Source: JAJEBT01 sp965214975 (GTDB lineage Bacteria > Pseudomonadota > Alphaproteobacteria > MPNO01 > UBA830). Taken from it: a stretch of 64,000 nt of DNA. Of this stretch, positions 50,910-59,686 are shown piece after piece. Where the stretch lies: positions 3,534,001-3,598,000 of the forward strand of contig OZ244055.1 of the NCBI GenBank assembly GCA_965214975.1, given 5' to 3'. A program made the position numbers and the translations under genes. Each line of letters begins with the position of its first letter. The stretch's first letter is position 1. The notes beneath the pieces are model-generated. The model was not told the DNA's origin. It made no database searches and saw only the letters and a list, made by a program, of their open reading frames with translations.

Positions 50910-52115
50910 TCAGATCCCCTCGTGCATGCGTCCGGGGTTCAGGATCCTCCGCGGATCGAAGGCCTCCTTGAGACGGCGGGTGATCCGGGCGACCGGCTCC
51001 GGCTCGGGCTGGAAGGCCCCGACCGTCCGCCGCTGGTTCTCGCTCGCGCGGAGCAGCAGGGCGTGTCCGCCGCATCGCCGCGCCATCGGGCGGACGACGG
51101 AGGCGCCGGCGTCCTCGGCGCCGCTCGCCGCCAGCCAGACCAGTCCGCCGCCCCAGTCGAGCCATCCGCGCGCGGACAGCGTCCCGCGCGCCCGGCGGTA
51201 GAGCCCGGCGCCCTCCTGCGGCGGGACCGACACCCGCCACACGGCGCTTTCGGCGTCCTCGGCGAAAGCCCTGGCGTCGGCGACGTCGCGCCAGAGCTCG
51301 ATCGACTCCCGGTCGCCGAGCTCCGCGATCTCGCCGAAACCCGAAAGCGCCGCGCGCAGCGCTTCCGAGCGCGACCCGACGGAGGCCTCGAACCCCTCGA
51401 GCCGCAGCGCCGTCAGCGCCCGTCCCGCCGCCGCCGCCGGGCGGGCCGCGTCTTCCGGAAGCCAGGCCGCCGCCGAAACGCTCTCGGGCCGCGACAGCGC
51501 CGCGGTCATCGCCTCGACCGCGCGCTCGGGGTCCGGGCAGGCGAGCAGCAGCGTCACGGTCCGCTCCGGCGCGGGCATGACCTTCAGGACGACGTCGGTC
51601 AGCACGGCCAGCGTTCCCCACGACCCGCACATCAGCTTGCAGAGATCGTACCCGGTGACGTTCTTGACCACCCTTCCGCCGGCACGGAACGCCTCGCCCC
51701 GGCCCGACACCGCCTCGAGGCCGAGAAAGTGGTCGCGCGCGGCGCCGTCCCGGACGCGCCGCGGCCCGGCGAGATTGCCGGCGACGACCCCGCCGACCGT
51801 CTGGTTCCCGGCGCTGCCGAGCAACGGCCCGAAATCCGGCGGCTCGAAGGCCAGCATCTGCCCGTGCTGTTCCAGGGACCGGCGCAGGTCGTCCAGCGTG
51901 GTCCCCGGGCGCGTGCCGACGACGAGTTCCTCCGGCTCGTAGAGCGTCAGCCCCGCGAGGCCCGACGAGACGAGCCGGCGCCCGGCCGGGACCGGCCGGC
52001 CGATTCCGCGCTTCGTTCCCGCGCCCGCGATCTCGAGCGCGGTCCCCGAGGCGAGCGCGCCGGCGACGGTCTCCGCGACCTCGGCCGCGGATTCCGGGCG
52101 GAGATCCCCGGTCAC
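50910..52115 (-). CDS. glcE: Glycolate oxidase FAD-binding subunit
   Basis: 401 residues. It has a PCMH-type FAD fold with GAGTKRGIGRPV, EPEELVVGTRPGTTLDDL, LGSAGNQTVGGVVAGNLAGPRR and GGRVVKNVTGYDLCKLMCG. The start is GTG at 52115. It lies between glcD and glcF with short gaps, so one transcript carries all three. Confidence 0.92.
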   Translation of the reverse strand: MTGDLRPESAAEVAETVAGALASGTALEIAGAGTKRGIGRPVPAGRRLVSSGLAGLTLYEPEELVVGTRPGTTLDDLRRSLEQHGQMLAFEPPDFGPLLGSAGNQTVGGVVAGNLAGPRRVRDGAARDHFLGLEAVSGRGEAFRAGGRVVKNVTGYDLCKLMCGSWGTLAVLTDVVLKVMPAPERTVTLLLACPDPERAVEAMTAALSRPESVSAAAWLPEDAARPAAAAGRALTALRLEGFEASVGSRSEALRAALSGFGEIAELGDRESIELWRDVADARAFAEDAESAVWRVSVPPQEGAGLYRRARGTLSARGWLDWGGGLVWLAASGAEDAGASVVRPMARRCGGHALLLRASENQRRTVGAFQPEPEPVARITRRLKEAFDPRRILNPGRMHEGI

Positions 52116-52136
52116 CGGGCCGCGCCCGGCACGGGC

Positions 52137-53624
52137 TCAGAAACGCGGAAGGTGGGCAAGACGGGTCTCGCCCCGGTGAACGTGGATCCGCCCCAGCTCG
52201 GCGCAGCGGTGGAGCGTGGGGAACACCTTGCCGGGATTGAGCTGCTGGGTCGGGTCGAAGGCGCACTTGACGCGCTGCTGGTGCGCGAGATCGGTCTCGC
52301 TGAACACCTCGTCCATGAGATCGCGCTTCTCGACGCCGACCCCGTGCTCTCCGGTGAGAACGCCGCCGACGGCGACGCACAGCCGCAGGATCTCGGCGCC
52401 GAACTCCTCGGCCTTCTCGATCTCGCCGGGGACGTTGGCGTCGTAGAGGATGAGCGGATGCAGGTTGCCGTCGCCGGCGTGGAAGACGTTGGCCACGCGC
52501 AGGCCGTATCTGGAGGACAGTTCCGTCATGCCCGCCAGCACCTCGGAGAGCCGGCGGCGCGGGATGGTGCCGTCCATGCAGTAGTAGTCCGGCGAGATCC
52601 GCCCGACCGCGGGGAAGGCGGCCTTGCGGCCGGCCCAGAAGGACTCGCGTTCGGACTCGTCGGCGCTGGCCCGGACCGTGCGCGCGCCGTGGCCGCGCGC
52701 CACGGACTCGACCCGGGAGACCAGATGGTCGACCTCGGCCTCGGGACCGTCGAGCTCGACGATGAGGAGGGCCTCGGCGTCGAGCGGATAGCCGGCGCCG
52801 ACGAAGGCCTCGGCGGCGTGGATCGCCGGCCGGTCCATCATCTCCATGCCGCCGGGCACGATGCCGGCGGCGATCACGGACGCCACCGTCTCGGCGGCCG
52901 CCTCGACCGTGTCGAAGCCGATCAGCAGCGCCCTGGCGCTCGACGGCCTGGGCAGGATCCGCACCGTCACCTCGGTGATCACGCCGAGCAGGCCTTCCGA
53001 ACCGGTCATCACCCCGAGGAAATCGTAGCCGCCGGCGTCGAGATGCTTGCCGCCGAGCCGCACGACCTCGCCGTCCATGAGCACGACCTCGAGGCCGAGC
53101 AGGTTGTTGGCGGTCAGGCCGTACTTGAGGCAGTGGATGCCGCCGGAGTTCTCGGCGACGTTGCCGCCGATCGAGCAGGCGATCTGGCTGGACGGGTCCG
53201 GCGCGTAGTGGAACCCCCGGTCCTCGACCGCGCGGGTGAGCGCGAGGTTGGTGACGCCGGGCTGCGCGGTGACGCAGCGGTTGCCGTAGTCGATGTCGAG
53301 GATGCGGTTGAACTTGCCGAGCCCGAGGGTGATGCCGTCGGCGAGCGGCAGCGCACCGCCGGACAGCGAGGTTCCGGCGCCCCGCGGCACGATCTTGACG
53401 CCGCTTCCGTGGCAGTGGCGCAGGATGGCAGAGACCTGTTCGGTGGTCTCCGGCAACGCCACGATCAGGGGGAGCTCGCGGTAGGCGGTCAGGCCGTCGC
53501 ACTCGTAGGCGCGCAGCCCCTCCCGCTCGGCGATCACGCTGTCGCGGGGCAGGATCTTCCGCAGGGCCCCGACGATCTCGCCCCTGCGGGCGATGACGCC
53601 GCGGTCGGGATCGGGCATCTTCAT
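52137..53624 (-). CDS. glcD: Glycolate oxidase subunit GlcD (FAD-linked oxidase)
   Basis: 495 residues. FAD-binding motifs are VPRGAGTSLSGGALP and CSIGGNVAENSGGIHCLKYG. The FAD-oxidase C domain has NVFHAGDGNLHPLILYD and LTGEHGVGVEKRDLM. It oxidises glycolate (or D-lactate) to the 2-oxoacid. The ATG at 53624 (followed by a second Met codon) has GGAG 8 nt before it; the longer frame upstream crosses the promoter and is not family-like. Confidence 0.94.
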   Translation of the reverse strand: MKMPDPDRGVIARRGEIVGALRKILPRDSVIAEREGLRAYECDGLTAYRELPLIVALPETTEQVSAILRHCHGSGVKIVPRGAGTSLSGGALPLADGITLGLGKFNRILDIDYGNRCVTAQPGVTNLALTRAVEDRGFHYAPDPSSQIACSIGGNVAENSGGIHCLKYGLTANNLLGLEVVLMDGEVVRLGGKHLDAGGYDFLGVMTGSEGLLGVITEVTVRILPRPSSARALLIGFDTVEAAAETVASVIAAGIVPGGMEMMDRPAIHAAEAFVGAGYPLDAEALLIVELDGPEAEVDHLVSRVESVARGHGARTVRASADESERESFWAGRKAAFPAVGRISPDYYCMDGTIPRRRLSEVLAGMTELSSRYGLRVANVFHAGDGNLHPLILYDANVPGEIEKAEEFGAEILRLCVAVGGVLTGEHGVGVEKRDLMDEVFSETDLAHQQRVKCAFDPTQQLNPGKVFPTLHRCAELGRIHVHRGETRLAHLPRF

Positions 53625-53657
53625 CCGCCGTCTCCATGGTAGCGGCGTGGCGCGCCA

Positions 53658-53686
53658 ACATTGTCCCAGGACGGGCGGCGCGTCAA
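53658..53686 (-). promoter_or_regulatory. Candidate promoter of glcDEF
   Basis: TTGACG (53686-53681) and CAATGT (53663-53658), 17 bp apart on the minus strand, 33 bp before the glcD ATG. Confidence 0.5.
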
Positions 53687-53722
53687 AGCGAAGCCGTGCA
53701 CGATGTCTTCCGGCGGCGGCTC

Positions 53723-53731
53723 TGCTATACA
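53723..53731 (+). promoter_or_regulatory. Extended -10 element of the XDH-family operon
   Basis: TGCTATACA, i.e. TGn plus TATACA, 33 bp before the first ATG. No clear -35; the extended -10 could suffice. Confidence 0.4.
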
Positions 53732-53764
53732 TGCGGGCGGAAAGGACGGGGAAGGGAGACCGCC

Positions 53765-54637
53765 ATGCGCTACGAGGCGCCGACATCGCTCGACGACGCC
53801 ATCGCGCTGGCCCGGAAAAGCGCCCGGGCCAAGACCGAAACGACCCGCTTTCTCGCCGGGGGCACCGACGTGCTCGTCCAGATGCATGCGGAGACCGTCG
53901 AGCCCGATCTCCTGATCGACGTCAAGAACGTTCCCGAGATGCGCAGGATCTCCCGCAAGGGCAAGAGATGGACCGTGGGCGCGGCGGTCACGGGCAAGGA
54001 GCTGATGGCGCATTCCGCGTTCAACGCGGCGTGGCCCGGCGTCATGGACGGGGTGCGGCTGATCGGCTCTCTCCAGGTGCGCGGACGGGCGACCATGGGC
54101 GGCAATCTGTGCAACGCGTCGCCGGCCGCCGACAGCGTGCCGCCGCTGATCGCCGCGGGCGCGGCGGCGGTCGTCGCCGGGCCGCGCGGTCGCCGCACGG
54201 TGCCGGTCGAGGATGTCGTGCGCGGCCCCGGCAGGACGTCGCTGGCCGCCGGAGAGATCGTCGTCGCCTTCGAGCTTCCGTCGCGGCCCGCGAGGTCGGG
54301 CGACGCCTATCTGCGCTTCACCCCCCGCACCGAGATGGACATCGCGGTGGTCGGCGCCGCGGTCAGCCTGACGCTCGACCGCAAGCATGTCTGCACGGCC
54401 GCCCGGGTCTCGCTCGGCGCGGTCGCGCCGCGGCCGCTGCTGGCGAAGAAGGCCGCGAAGGCGCTGGTCGGGACGCCGGTCGACGAGGCTGCGCTCGAGC
54501 GGATGGCCGCGGCGGCGCGCGGCGTCTGCAAGCCCATCGACGACAAGCGCGGCACCGCGGAGTACAGGATCGAGGTCGCCGGCGTGCTCGCGGAGCGCGC
54601 GGCGGCGATCGCACTCGAAAGGGCGAAAGCGCAATGA
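53765..54637 (+). CDS. Xanthine dehydrogenase-family FAD-binding subunit
   Basis: 290 residues, CoxM/CutM type. FAD-binding motifs FLAGGTDVLVQMHAE and RATMGGNLCNASPAADSVPPL are present, with TEMDIAVVGAAVSL in the C-terminal domain. It lacks the extra cysteine loop that holds a [4Fe-4S] in 4-hydroxybenzoyl-CoA reductase. GGGAG precedes the ATG at 53765. The stop overlaps the next ATG (ATGA). Confidence 0.92.
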   Translation: MRYEAPTSLDDAIALARKSARAKTETTRFLAGGTDVLVQMHAETVEPDLLIDVKNVPEMRRISRKGKRWTVGAAVTGKELMAHSAFNAAWPGVMDGVRLIGSLQVRGRATMGGNLCNASPAADSVPPLIAAGAAAVVAGPRGRRTVPVEDVVRGPGRTSLAAGEIVVAFELPSRPARSGDAYLRFTPRTEMDIAVVGAAVSLTLDRKHVCTAARVSLGAVAPRPLLAKKAAKALVGTPVDEAALERMAAAARGVCKPIDDKRGTAEYRIEVAGVLAERAAAIALERAKAQ

Positions 54638-55116
54638 CCAGACACCACGTGACCGCGACGATCAACGGCGACGTCACCGAGACGCTCTGCGACGCGACGC
54701 AGACGCTGCTCGACGTGCTTCGCGACGAACTCGACCTGACGGGAACCAAGGAAGGCTGCGCCACGGGCGATTGCGGCGCCTGCAGCGTCATCGTCGACGG
54801 CGTGCTGGTCTGCGCGTGCCTGATGCTCGGCATCGAGGCGGACGGCAGGTCGATCGAGACCATCGAGGGCATGGCGGAGGACGAGGAGCTTCATCCGCTG
54901 CAGCGCAAGTTCATCGAGCACGTGGCGCTGCAATGCGGCATCTGCACCCCGGGTCTTCTGATCGCCTCCAAGGCGCTTCTGGACGAGAACCCGGATCCGA
55001 CCGAGGAGGAGATCCGCTACGGCCTCGCCGGCAATCTCTGCCGCTGCACCGGATACCACAAGGTGGTCGAGGCGGTTCAGGACGCCGCCCGCGAAATGCG
55101 CGCCGGCGCGCAATAG
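54634..55116 (+). CDS. Xanthine dehydrogenase-family [2Fe-2S] subunit
   Basis: 160 residues, CoxS type. The plant-type cluster uses Cys42, Cys47, Cys50 and a fourth Cys at 60 or 62 (GCATGDCGACSV...CACL). The second cluster uses Cys101, Cys104, Cys136 and Cys138 (QCGICTPG...NLCRCTGY). It relays electrons from the molybdenum centre to FAD. Coupled to the FAD subunit by ATGA. Confidence 0.95.
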   Translation: MTRHHVTATINGDVTETLCDATQTLLDVLRDELDLTGTKEGCATGDCGACSVIVDGVLVCACLMLGIEADGRSIETIEGMAEDEELHPLQRKFIEHVALQCGICTPGLLIASKALLDENPDPTEEEIRYGLAGNLCRCTGYHKVVEAVQDAAREMRAGAQ

Positions 55117-55130
55117 GAAAGGACGCAGTC

Positions 55131-57467
55131 ATGGGACGCGCACCGTCACCCTACGCCACCCGGATCCCCTACGAGGAGAAGAGCCTGAAGGTGGTCGGCG
55201 GCAACCCGTCCGCGCGCGGCGACGCCGTGGACAAGGTCACCGGCCGGGCCCGCTACGCGGCCGACATCCGCCTGCCCGGGCAGCTTGTCGGAAAGGTTCT
55301 GCGAAGCCCGCACGCCCGCGCCGACATCCTGTCGATCGACGTCTCGAAGGCCGAGAGGCTTCCCGGCGTGAAGGCCGTGGTCACGCGCGACGATTTTCCG
55401 GACATGGAGGTCGAGCACGCCGCCTCGGGCGAGCTGATGGTGAATTTCCGGGACGTCACCCGCAACATGATGGCCCGCGAGAACGTGCTCTACGACGGCC
55501 ACCCGGTGGCGGCGGTGGCGGCCACGAGCGAGGCCGCGGCGCGCGCGGCGCTCAAGCGGATCAAGGTGAAGTACAGGGTTCTGCCCCACGTCATCGACGT
55601 CGTCGAGGCAATGAAGCCGGACGCGCCGGTGCTGCACGCCGACCAGTTCACCCGCGGCGTCGATCCCGCGCCCGACAGGCCGTCCAACGTCGCAGCCCGC
55701 CTCGAGAGCAGGCTCGGCGACGTCGAGAAGGGCTTCGCCGAGGCCGACGTCGTCGTCGAGCGCGAGTGCAACACCAAGCCGGTCCACCAGGGCTACATCG
55801 AGCCCCAGGCCTGCGTCGCGAACTACACCGAGGGCGGCCACGCCGAGGTGTGGACCTCGACGCAGGGGCACTTCGTGTTCCGTGCCCAGATCGCGAAGCT
55901 CCTCCGGATGGACATCACGAAGGTCAAGGTCACGCCGACCGAGCTCGGCGGCGGTTTCGGCGGCAAGAACAACGTCTATCTCGAGCCGGTGGCCGTCGCG
56001 CTGTCGCGCAAGGCGAAGCGGCCGGTCGGGATGGCGATGACGCGCGACGAGGTGTTCCGGGCGACGGGCCCGACCTCGGGGACCAACGTCAGGGTGAAGA
56101 TGGGCGCGGCGAAGGACGGCCGGATCACGGCCGCCACGGCCGAGCTCAACTACCAGTCCGGCGCCTACGCCGGGTCGTCCCTGCCGCTCGCGACGATCAC
56201 CGTGTTCACGCGCTACGACATCGAGAACGTGCTGGTGGTCGGCCACGACGTGACCACCAACCGGCCGAAGGTCGCGGCCTACCGCGCCCCCGGGGCGCCC
56301 ATGGTGGCGTTCGGGGTCGAGACGGTGATCGACGAGCTCGCCGGGCGGCTCGGAATGGATCCTCTGGACTTCCGCCTCAGGAACGCGGCGCGCGAGGGAA
56401 CCCAGACGCATTTCGGCCCCAGGCTCGGCCCCATCGGGTTCGTCCAGACGCTGGAGCGCGCCAAGGCCCATGCCCACATGAAGGAAAAGCTCGGACCGGA
56501 CCAGGGCCGCGGCGTCGCTTCGGGTTTCTGGTTCACGCTCGGCGCCGAGACCTCGGCGACGCTCAACATCGGCGAGGACGGCACGGCGAGCCTGATCTTC
56601 GGCACCGTCGACGTCACGGGAGGCGGCCGGGCGGCGCTCGCGATGATCGTGGCGGAGGAGCTCGGCATCCCCTTCGAGAAGGTGCGCGCCATGTCGGGCG
56701 ACACCAGCGCGCTCGGCTTCAACTTCATGACGGCCGGAAGCCGTGGCACCGCGGCCGGAAGCATGGCCGCCGTCAAGGCCTCGCGCGACGCCATCGCGCG
56801 CATGTGCGAGATCGCCGCCCGCAAATGGGAGGTCGAGCCCGATCAGGTGGTGTGGGAGGCCGGCACCGCGCGGCCGGCGGGCGCCAACGTCGGAGACTTC
56901 GCCCCGATGACGGTCGCCGACCTCGCGCGCGAGGCCGCCTGGTTCGGCGGCACCATCGCCGGGCACGCCGAGATCAACGTGGCCCAGGGCGGGCCGGGGT
57001 TCGGCACCCACGTCGTCGACGTCGAGGTCGACCGCCGGACCGGCGCCGTCAAGGTTCTGCGCTACACCATCGTCCAGGACGCGGGCGAGGCGGTGTTCCC
57101 GGAATTCATCGAGGGGCAGTTCCAGGGAGGCGCGGTGCAGGGCATCGGTTTCGCCCTCAACGAGGAGTATGTCTACAACGACAGGGGCGTGCTCGAGAAT
57201 CCCGGATTTCTCGACTACCGCGTGCCGGTGGCTTCGGACGTGCCGTTCATCAACACCGAGATCGTCGAGGTTCCCAATCCCGACCACCCCTACGGCGTGC
57301 GCGGCATCGGCGAGGTGCCGATCATTCCGCCGCTTGCGGCGATCTCGAACGCGATTCACGACGCCGTCGGCGTGCGGTTGCGCGACCATCCGATGTCGCC
57401 GCCGAAAGTGCTCAAGGCGCTTCGGGAACAGGCGGCGGCGCAGGGTGCCGACATCGCGGCCGAGTGA
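55131..57467 (+). CDS. Xanthine dehydrogenase-family molybdenum-binding subunit
   Basis: 778 residues, CoxL/HcrA type. It has GRARYAADIRLPGQL at the start, GGGFGGKNNVYLEPVAV and AYRAPGAPMVAFGVE at the Mo-pterin site, and GIGEVPIIPP with the catalytic Glu near the C-terminus. The AYRAPGAP loop is unlike the Cys-containing loop of true CO dehydrogenase, so this is not CoxL proper. Substrate could be an aromatic or N-heterocyclic compound or an aldehyde. Order M-S-L with an ATG at 55131 behind AGGAAAGGA. Confidence 0.93.
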   Translation: MGRAPSPYATRIPYEEKSLKVVGGNPSARGDAVDKVTGRARYAADIRLPGQLVGKVLRSPHARADILSIDVSKAERLPGVKAVVTRDDFPDMEVEHAASGELMVNFRDVTRNMMARENVLYDGHPVAAVAATSEAAARAALKRIKVKYRVLPHVIDVVEAMKPDAPVLHADQFTRGVDPAPDRPSNVAARLESRLGDVEKGFAEADVVVERECNTKPVHQGYIEPQACVANYTEGGHAEVWTSTQGHFVFRAQIAKLLRMDITKVKVTPTELGGGFGGKNNVYLEPVAVALSRKAKRPVGMAMTRDEVFRATGPTSGTNVRVKMGAAKDGRITAATAELNYQSGAYAGSSLPLATITVFTRYDIENVLVVGHDVTTNRPKVAAYRAPGAPMVAFGVETVIDELAGRLGMDPLDFRLRNAAREGTQTHFGPRLGPIGFVQTLERAKAHAHMKEKLGPDQGRGVASGFWFTLGAETSATLNIGEDGTASLIFGTVDVTGGGRAALAMIVAEELGIPFEKVRAMSGDTSALGFNFMTAGSRGTAAGSMAAVKASRDAIARMCEIAARKWEVEPDQVVWEAGTARPAGANVGDFAPMTVADLAREAAWFGGTIAGHAEINVAQGGPGFGTHVVDVEVDRRTGAVKVLRYTIVQDAGEAVFPEFIEGQFQGGAVQGIGFALNEEYVYNDRGVLENPGFLDYRVPVASDVPFINTEIVEVPNPDHPYGVRGIGEVPIIPPLAAISNAIHDAVGVRLRDHPMSPPKVLKALREQAAAQGADIAAE

Positions 57468-57493
57468 CGCGGCCGGCGCCGGAGGATCGGGCC

Positions 57494-58483
57494 ATGGAAG
57501 GCAAGATCGCCCTCGAGGAACACTACGCGATCGACGAGACCCTCATGGATTCAGGAGGGTTTCTGCCGGACCACACCTGGACCGAACTCTCCGCGCGCCT
57601 GCTTGACGTCGAGGGCCGCAGACTCGAGGAGATGGACAGGAACGGGGTCGAGATGATGATCCTGTCCCTCAACGCTCCGGCGGTGCAGGCGATTCCCGAC
57701 CGCCAGCGGGCGGCCGACACCGCGCGCAAGTCCAACGACGCGCTCGCCGAATGGGTGCGGCGCCACCCCGGGCGGTTCCGCGGCTTCGCGGCCCTGCCGC
57801 TTCAGGACGTCGACCTCGCCTGCACGGAACTGGAACGGTGCGTGAAGGCGCTCGGCTTCGTCGGCGCTCTGGTCAACGGATTCTCCCAGATCGACGATCC
57901 GGACACGGCGTTCTACTACGACCTGCCGCAGTTCCGGCCGTTCTGGCAGGTCGTGGCCGAACTCGACGTGCCGTTCTATCTGCACCCCCGCAATCCGCTG
58001 CCCTCGATGGCCCGGATCTACGACGGCCACCCCTGGCTGATGGGCCCCACCTGGGCTTTCGGGCAGGAAACCGCCGTCCACGCCCTGCGGCTGATGGCGT
58101 CGGGGCTCTTCGACGAACACCCCGGCCTGCAGATCGTTCTCGGGCACATGGGCGAAGGGCTGCCGTTCAGCATCTGGCGCTGCGACAACCGCAACGCCTG
58201 GACCGACACGCCCGCCGCCTATCCCGCCAAACGAAAGTTCGCGGAATACCTGCAGGACAATTTCCATGTCACGACGTCGGGGAATTTCCGGACGCAGGCG
58301 CTGGTCAACGCCATGCTGGAGATCGGCGCCGACCGGATCATGTTCTCCGCCGACTGGCCTTTCGAGAACGTCGATCACGCGGCGGACTGGTTCGACAGCT
58401 GCACGATCAGCGAGGCCGACCGCAGGAAGATCGGACGCCTGAACGCGCTTCGGCTGTTCGGAATCGATCTCGCCGCCGGCTGA
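57494..58483 (+). CDS. Gamma-resorcylate decarboxylase-like amidohydrolase
   Basis: 329 residues of the ACMSD/amidohydrolase-2 family. It opens MEGKIALEEHYAI, putting Glu8 and His10 where 2,6-dihydroxybenzoate (gamma-resorcylate) decarboxylase has its metal ligands. The rest of the set falls at identical numbers: His164 (FYLHPRNP), His218 (LGHMGEG) and Asp287 (FSADWPFEN). It probably performs non-oxidative decarboxylation of a hydroxybenzoate, though 2,3-dihydroxybenzoate decarboxylases are close relatives. It starts 26 bp after the molybdenum subunit and is likely co-transcribed. Confidence 0.88.
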   Translation: MEGKIALEEHYAIDETLMDSGGFLPDHTWTELSARLLDVEGRRLEEMDRNGVEMMILSLNAPAVQAIPDRQRAADTARKSNDALAEWVRRHPGRFRGFAALPLQDVDLACTELERCVKALGFVGALVNGFSQIDDPDTAFYYDLPQFRPFWQVVAELDVPFYLHPRNPLPSMARIYDGHPWLMGPTWAFGQETAVHALRLMASGLFDEHPGLQIVLGHMGEGLPFSIWRCDNRNAWTDTPAAYPAKRKFAEYLQDNFHVTTSGNFRTQALVNAMLEIGADRIMFSADWPFENVDHAADWFDSCTISEADRRKIGRLNALRLFGIDLAAG

Positions 58484-58507
58484 CGCCGGACGGCTCAGCC
58501 GGCGGCG
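58471..58507. terminator. Perfect 13-bp stem at convergent stops, likely bidirectional terminator
   Basis: CGCCGCCGGCTGA (58471-58483) and TCAGCCGGCGGCG (58495-58507) are exact reverse complements around an 11-nt loop. Each arm contains a stop codon; both proteins therefore end in Ala-Ala-Gly. No T-tract follows. Confidence 0.5.
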
Positions 58508-58986
58508 CAGTCGCTGCAGATGCCCTGGAGCTCGATCGTCTGGCGCGAGACGTCGAAACCCGCGCTGACCATCTTCCTGGAAATGAGACAGGCGATGTCG
58601 GGGTCGTCGAGTTCGGCGGCCTGGCGGCAGTTCGTGCAGATCAGGAACTGGCTGACATGGGCGCCTCCGGGGTGGCTGCAGCCGACGAAGGCGTTGAGGC
58701 TCTCGATCTTGTGAACCAGCCCCTGCTCGAGCAGGAACTCGAGTGCGCGGTACACGGTCGGCGGTGCGGTCCGGCGTTCGGCCTGCAGCACCTCCAGGAT
58801 GTCGTACGCGCCGATGGGGCCGTGACGGTTCCACACGATCTCGAGAACGCGCCGGCGCGTGTCGGTGAAACGGAGCCCCCTTTTGCGGCAGATCGTCTCG
58901 GCCGCGTCCAGCGCGTCCTCTCTGCACCGCGTGTGGTCGTGTTTCCCCGAGGGGAAACGGACGGGCGGCACCTTCCCCGTCGCCAA
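58495..58986 (-). CDS. zur: Fur-family transcriptional regulator, Zur-like
   Basis: 163 residues. Winged-helix domain with GLRFTDTRRRVLEIVW and TAPPTVYRALEFLLEQGLVHKI, then the dimer domain with the two structural CxxC pairs (ICTNC and ICSDC) and HPGGAHVSQF. The N-terminal HDHTRC and the spacing suggest the zinc-sensing Zur branch rather than Fur. The start is TTG at 58986, with GGAAGGGG 7 nt before it. No zinc transporter genes are adjacent. Confidence 0.82.
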   Translation of the reverse strand: MATGKVPPVRFPSGKHDHTRCREDALDAAETICRKRGLRFTDTRRRVLEIVWNRHGPIGAYDILEVLQAERRTAPPTVYRALEFLLEQGLVHKIESLNAFVGCSHPGGAHVSQFLICTNCRQAAELDDPDIACLISRKMVSAGFDVSRQTIELQGICSDCAAG

Positions 58987-59117
58987 AGCGGCACCCCTTC
59001 CTTCTGGCCCCCGTCAGCGCGGCCATGCTAGCATCGAACACGGCAACCGGACAAGCGCGCCATGATCGGAACGACGCCCTCCGTCCGCGTCGAGCGGCCT
59101 CCGCCGGGCGGCGCCCG

Positions 59118-59645
59118 TCACTCCTCGAGATCGAGACGAAGCGCCCCGAGCACGCGGATATGGGACAGGTAGGCGCCGACCAGCATCGTGAGCTCGACGA
59201 TCTGGCGGTCGTCGAAGTGCGCCCGCAGCGGCGAGAAGGCGGCATCCGGAACCTCGGGGCACCGCTCGACCGCGTCGACATAGGCGAGCGCCGCCCGCTC
59301 GCGTTCGTCGAACAGCGGCGAACCGCGCCAGTCCCCCAGCGCCTCGCAGGCCTCGGGCGGGAGTCCCTCCGCCTCGGCGAGTTCAGGGACGTGCTGGCGC
59401 AGCACGTAGGCCGACCCGCCGAGACGCGCGAGCCGCACGATCACGATCTCGCGCAGACGTCCGTCGATCCCCGTTTCCCAGCGCACCGCGTTCACGTGCT
59501 CGAACCAGCTTCGGGCGAGCGGCGGACTGTGGGCCAGCATGCGGTAGACGTTGATGATCCTGCCGCGGCGACGGCCGCGCACGCGCGCGGCGAAATCGGC
59601 GAGGCCGGGAATCCTCCCGGGATCGATCAGGGAAACGCGGGCCAT
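59118..59645 (-). CDS. Carboxymuconolactone decarboxylase-family protein
   Basis: 175 residues, AhpD-like all-helical fold. The pattern LREIVIVRLARLGGSAYVLRQHVPELAEAEG follows the CMD core (R, then H at the usual spacing). The Cys normally found before the Tyr (GCxY) is Ser-Ala here, so an AhpD-type peroxidase activity is unlikely. DERERAALAYVDAVER follows as in the family. It diverges from the 2-hydroxyacid dehydrogenase with only 41 bp between. Confidence 0.82.
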   Translation of the reverse strand: MARVSLIDPGRIPGLADFAARVRGRRRGRIINVYRMLAHSPPLARSWFEHVNAVRWETGIDGRLREIVIVRLARLGGSAYVLRQHVPELAEAEGLPPEACEALGDWRGSPLFDERERAALAYVDAVERCPEVPDAAFSPLRAHFDDRQIVELTMLVGAYLSHIRVLGALRLDLEE

Positions 59646-59686
59646 GACGGCGATCCTCCCGGGAGCGTCGCGAAGCGGAGAGCGGG

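Noticed and set aside
49597..53661. Very long open frame on the minus strand (over 1,300 codons)
   Set aside because: It is the out-of-phase shadow of glcD-glcE-glcF: Arg/Ala/Gly-rich, no domains, and crosses three real genes with clear motifs. High GC makes stops rare.
55131..57467. Aerobic CO dehydrogenase large subunit (CoxL)
   Set aside because: The molybdenum-site loop reads AYRAPGAP and lacks the Cys-containing CoxL loop; a general XDH-family hydroxylase is the safer call.
59025..59034. Palindrome ATGCTAGCAT upstream of the Zur-like gene as a zinc-box operator
   Set aside because: Only 10 bp, does not resemble a known Zur or Fur box, and no second copy was seen nearby.
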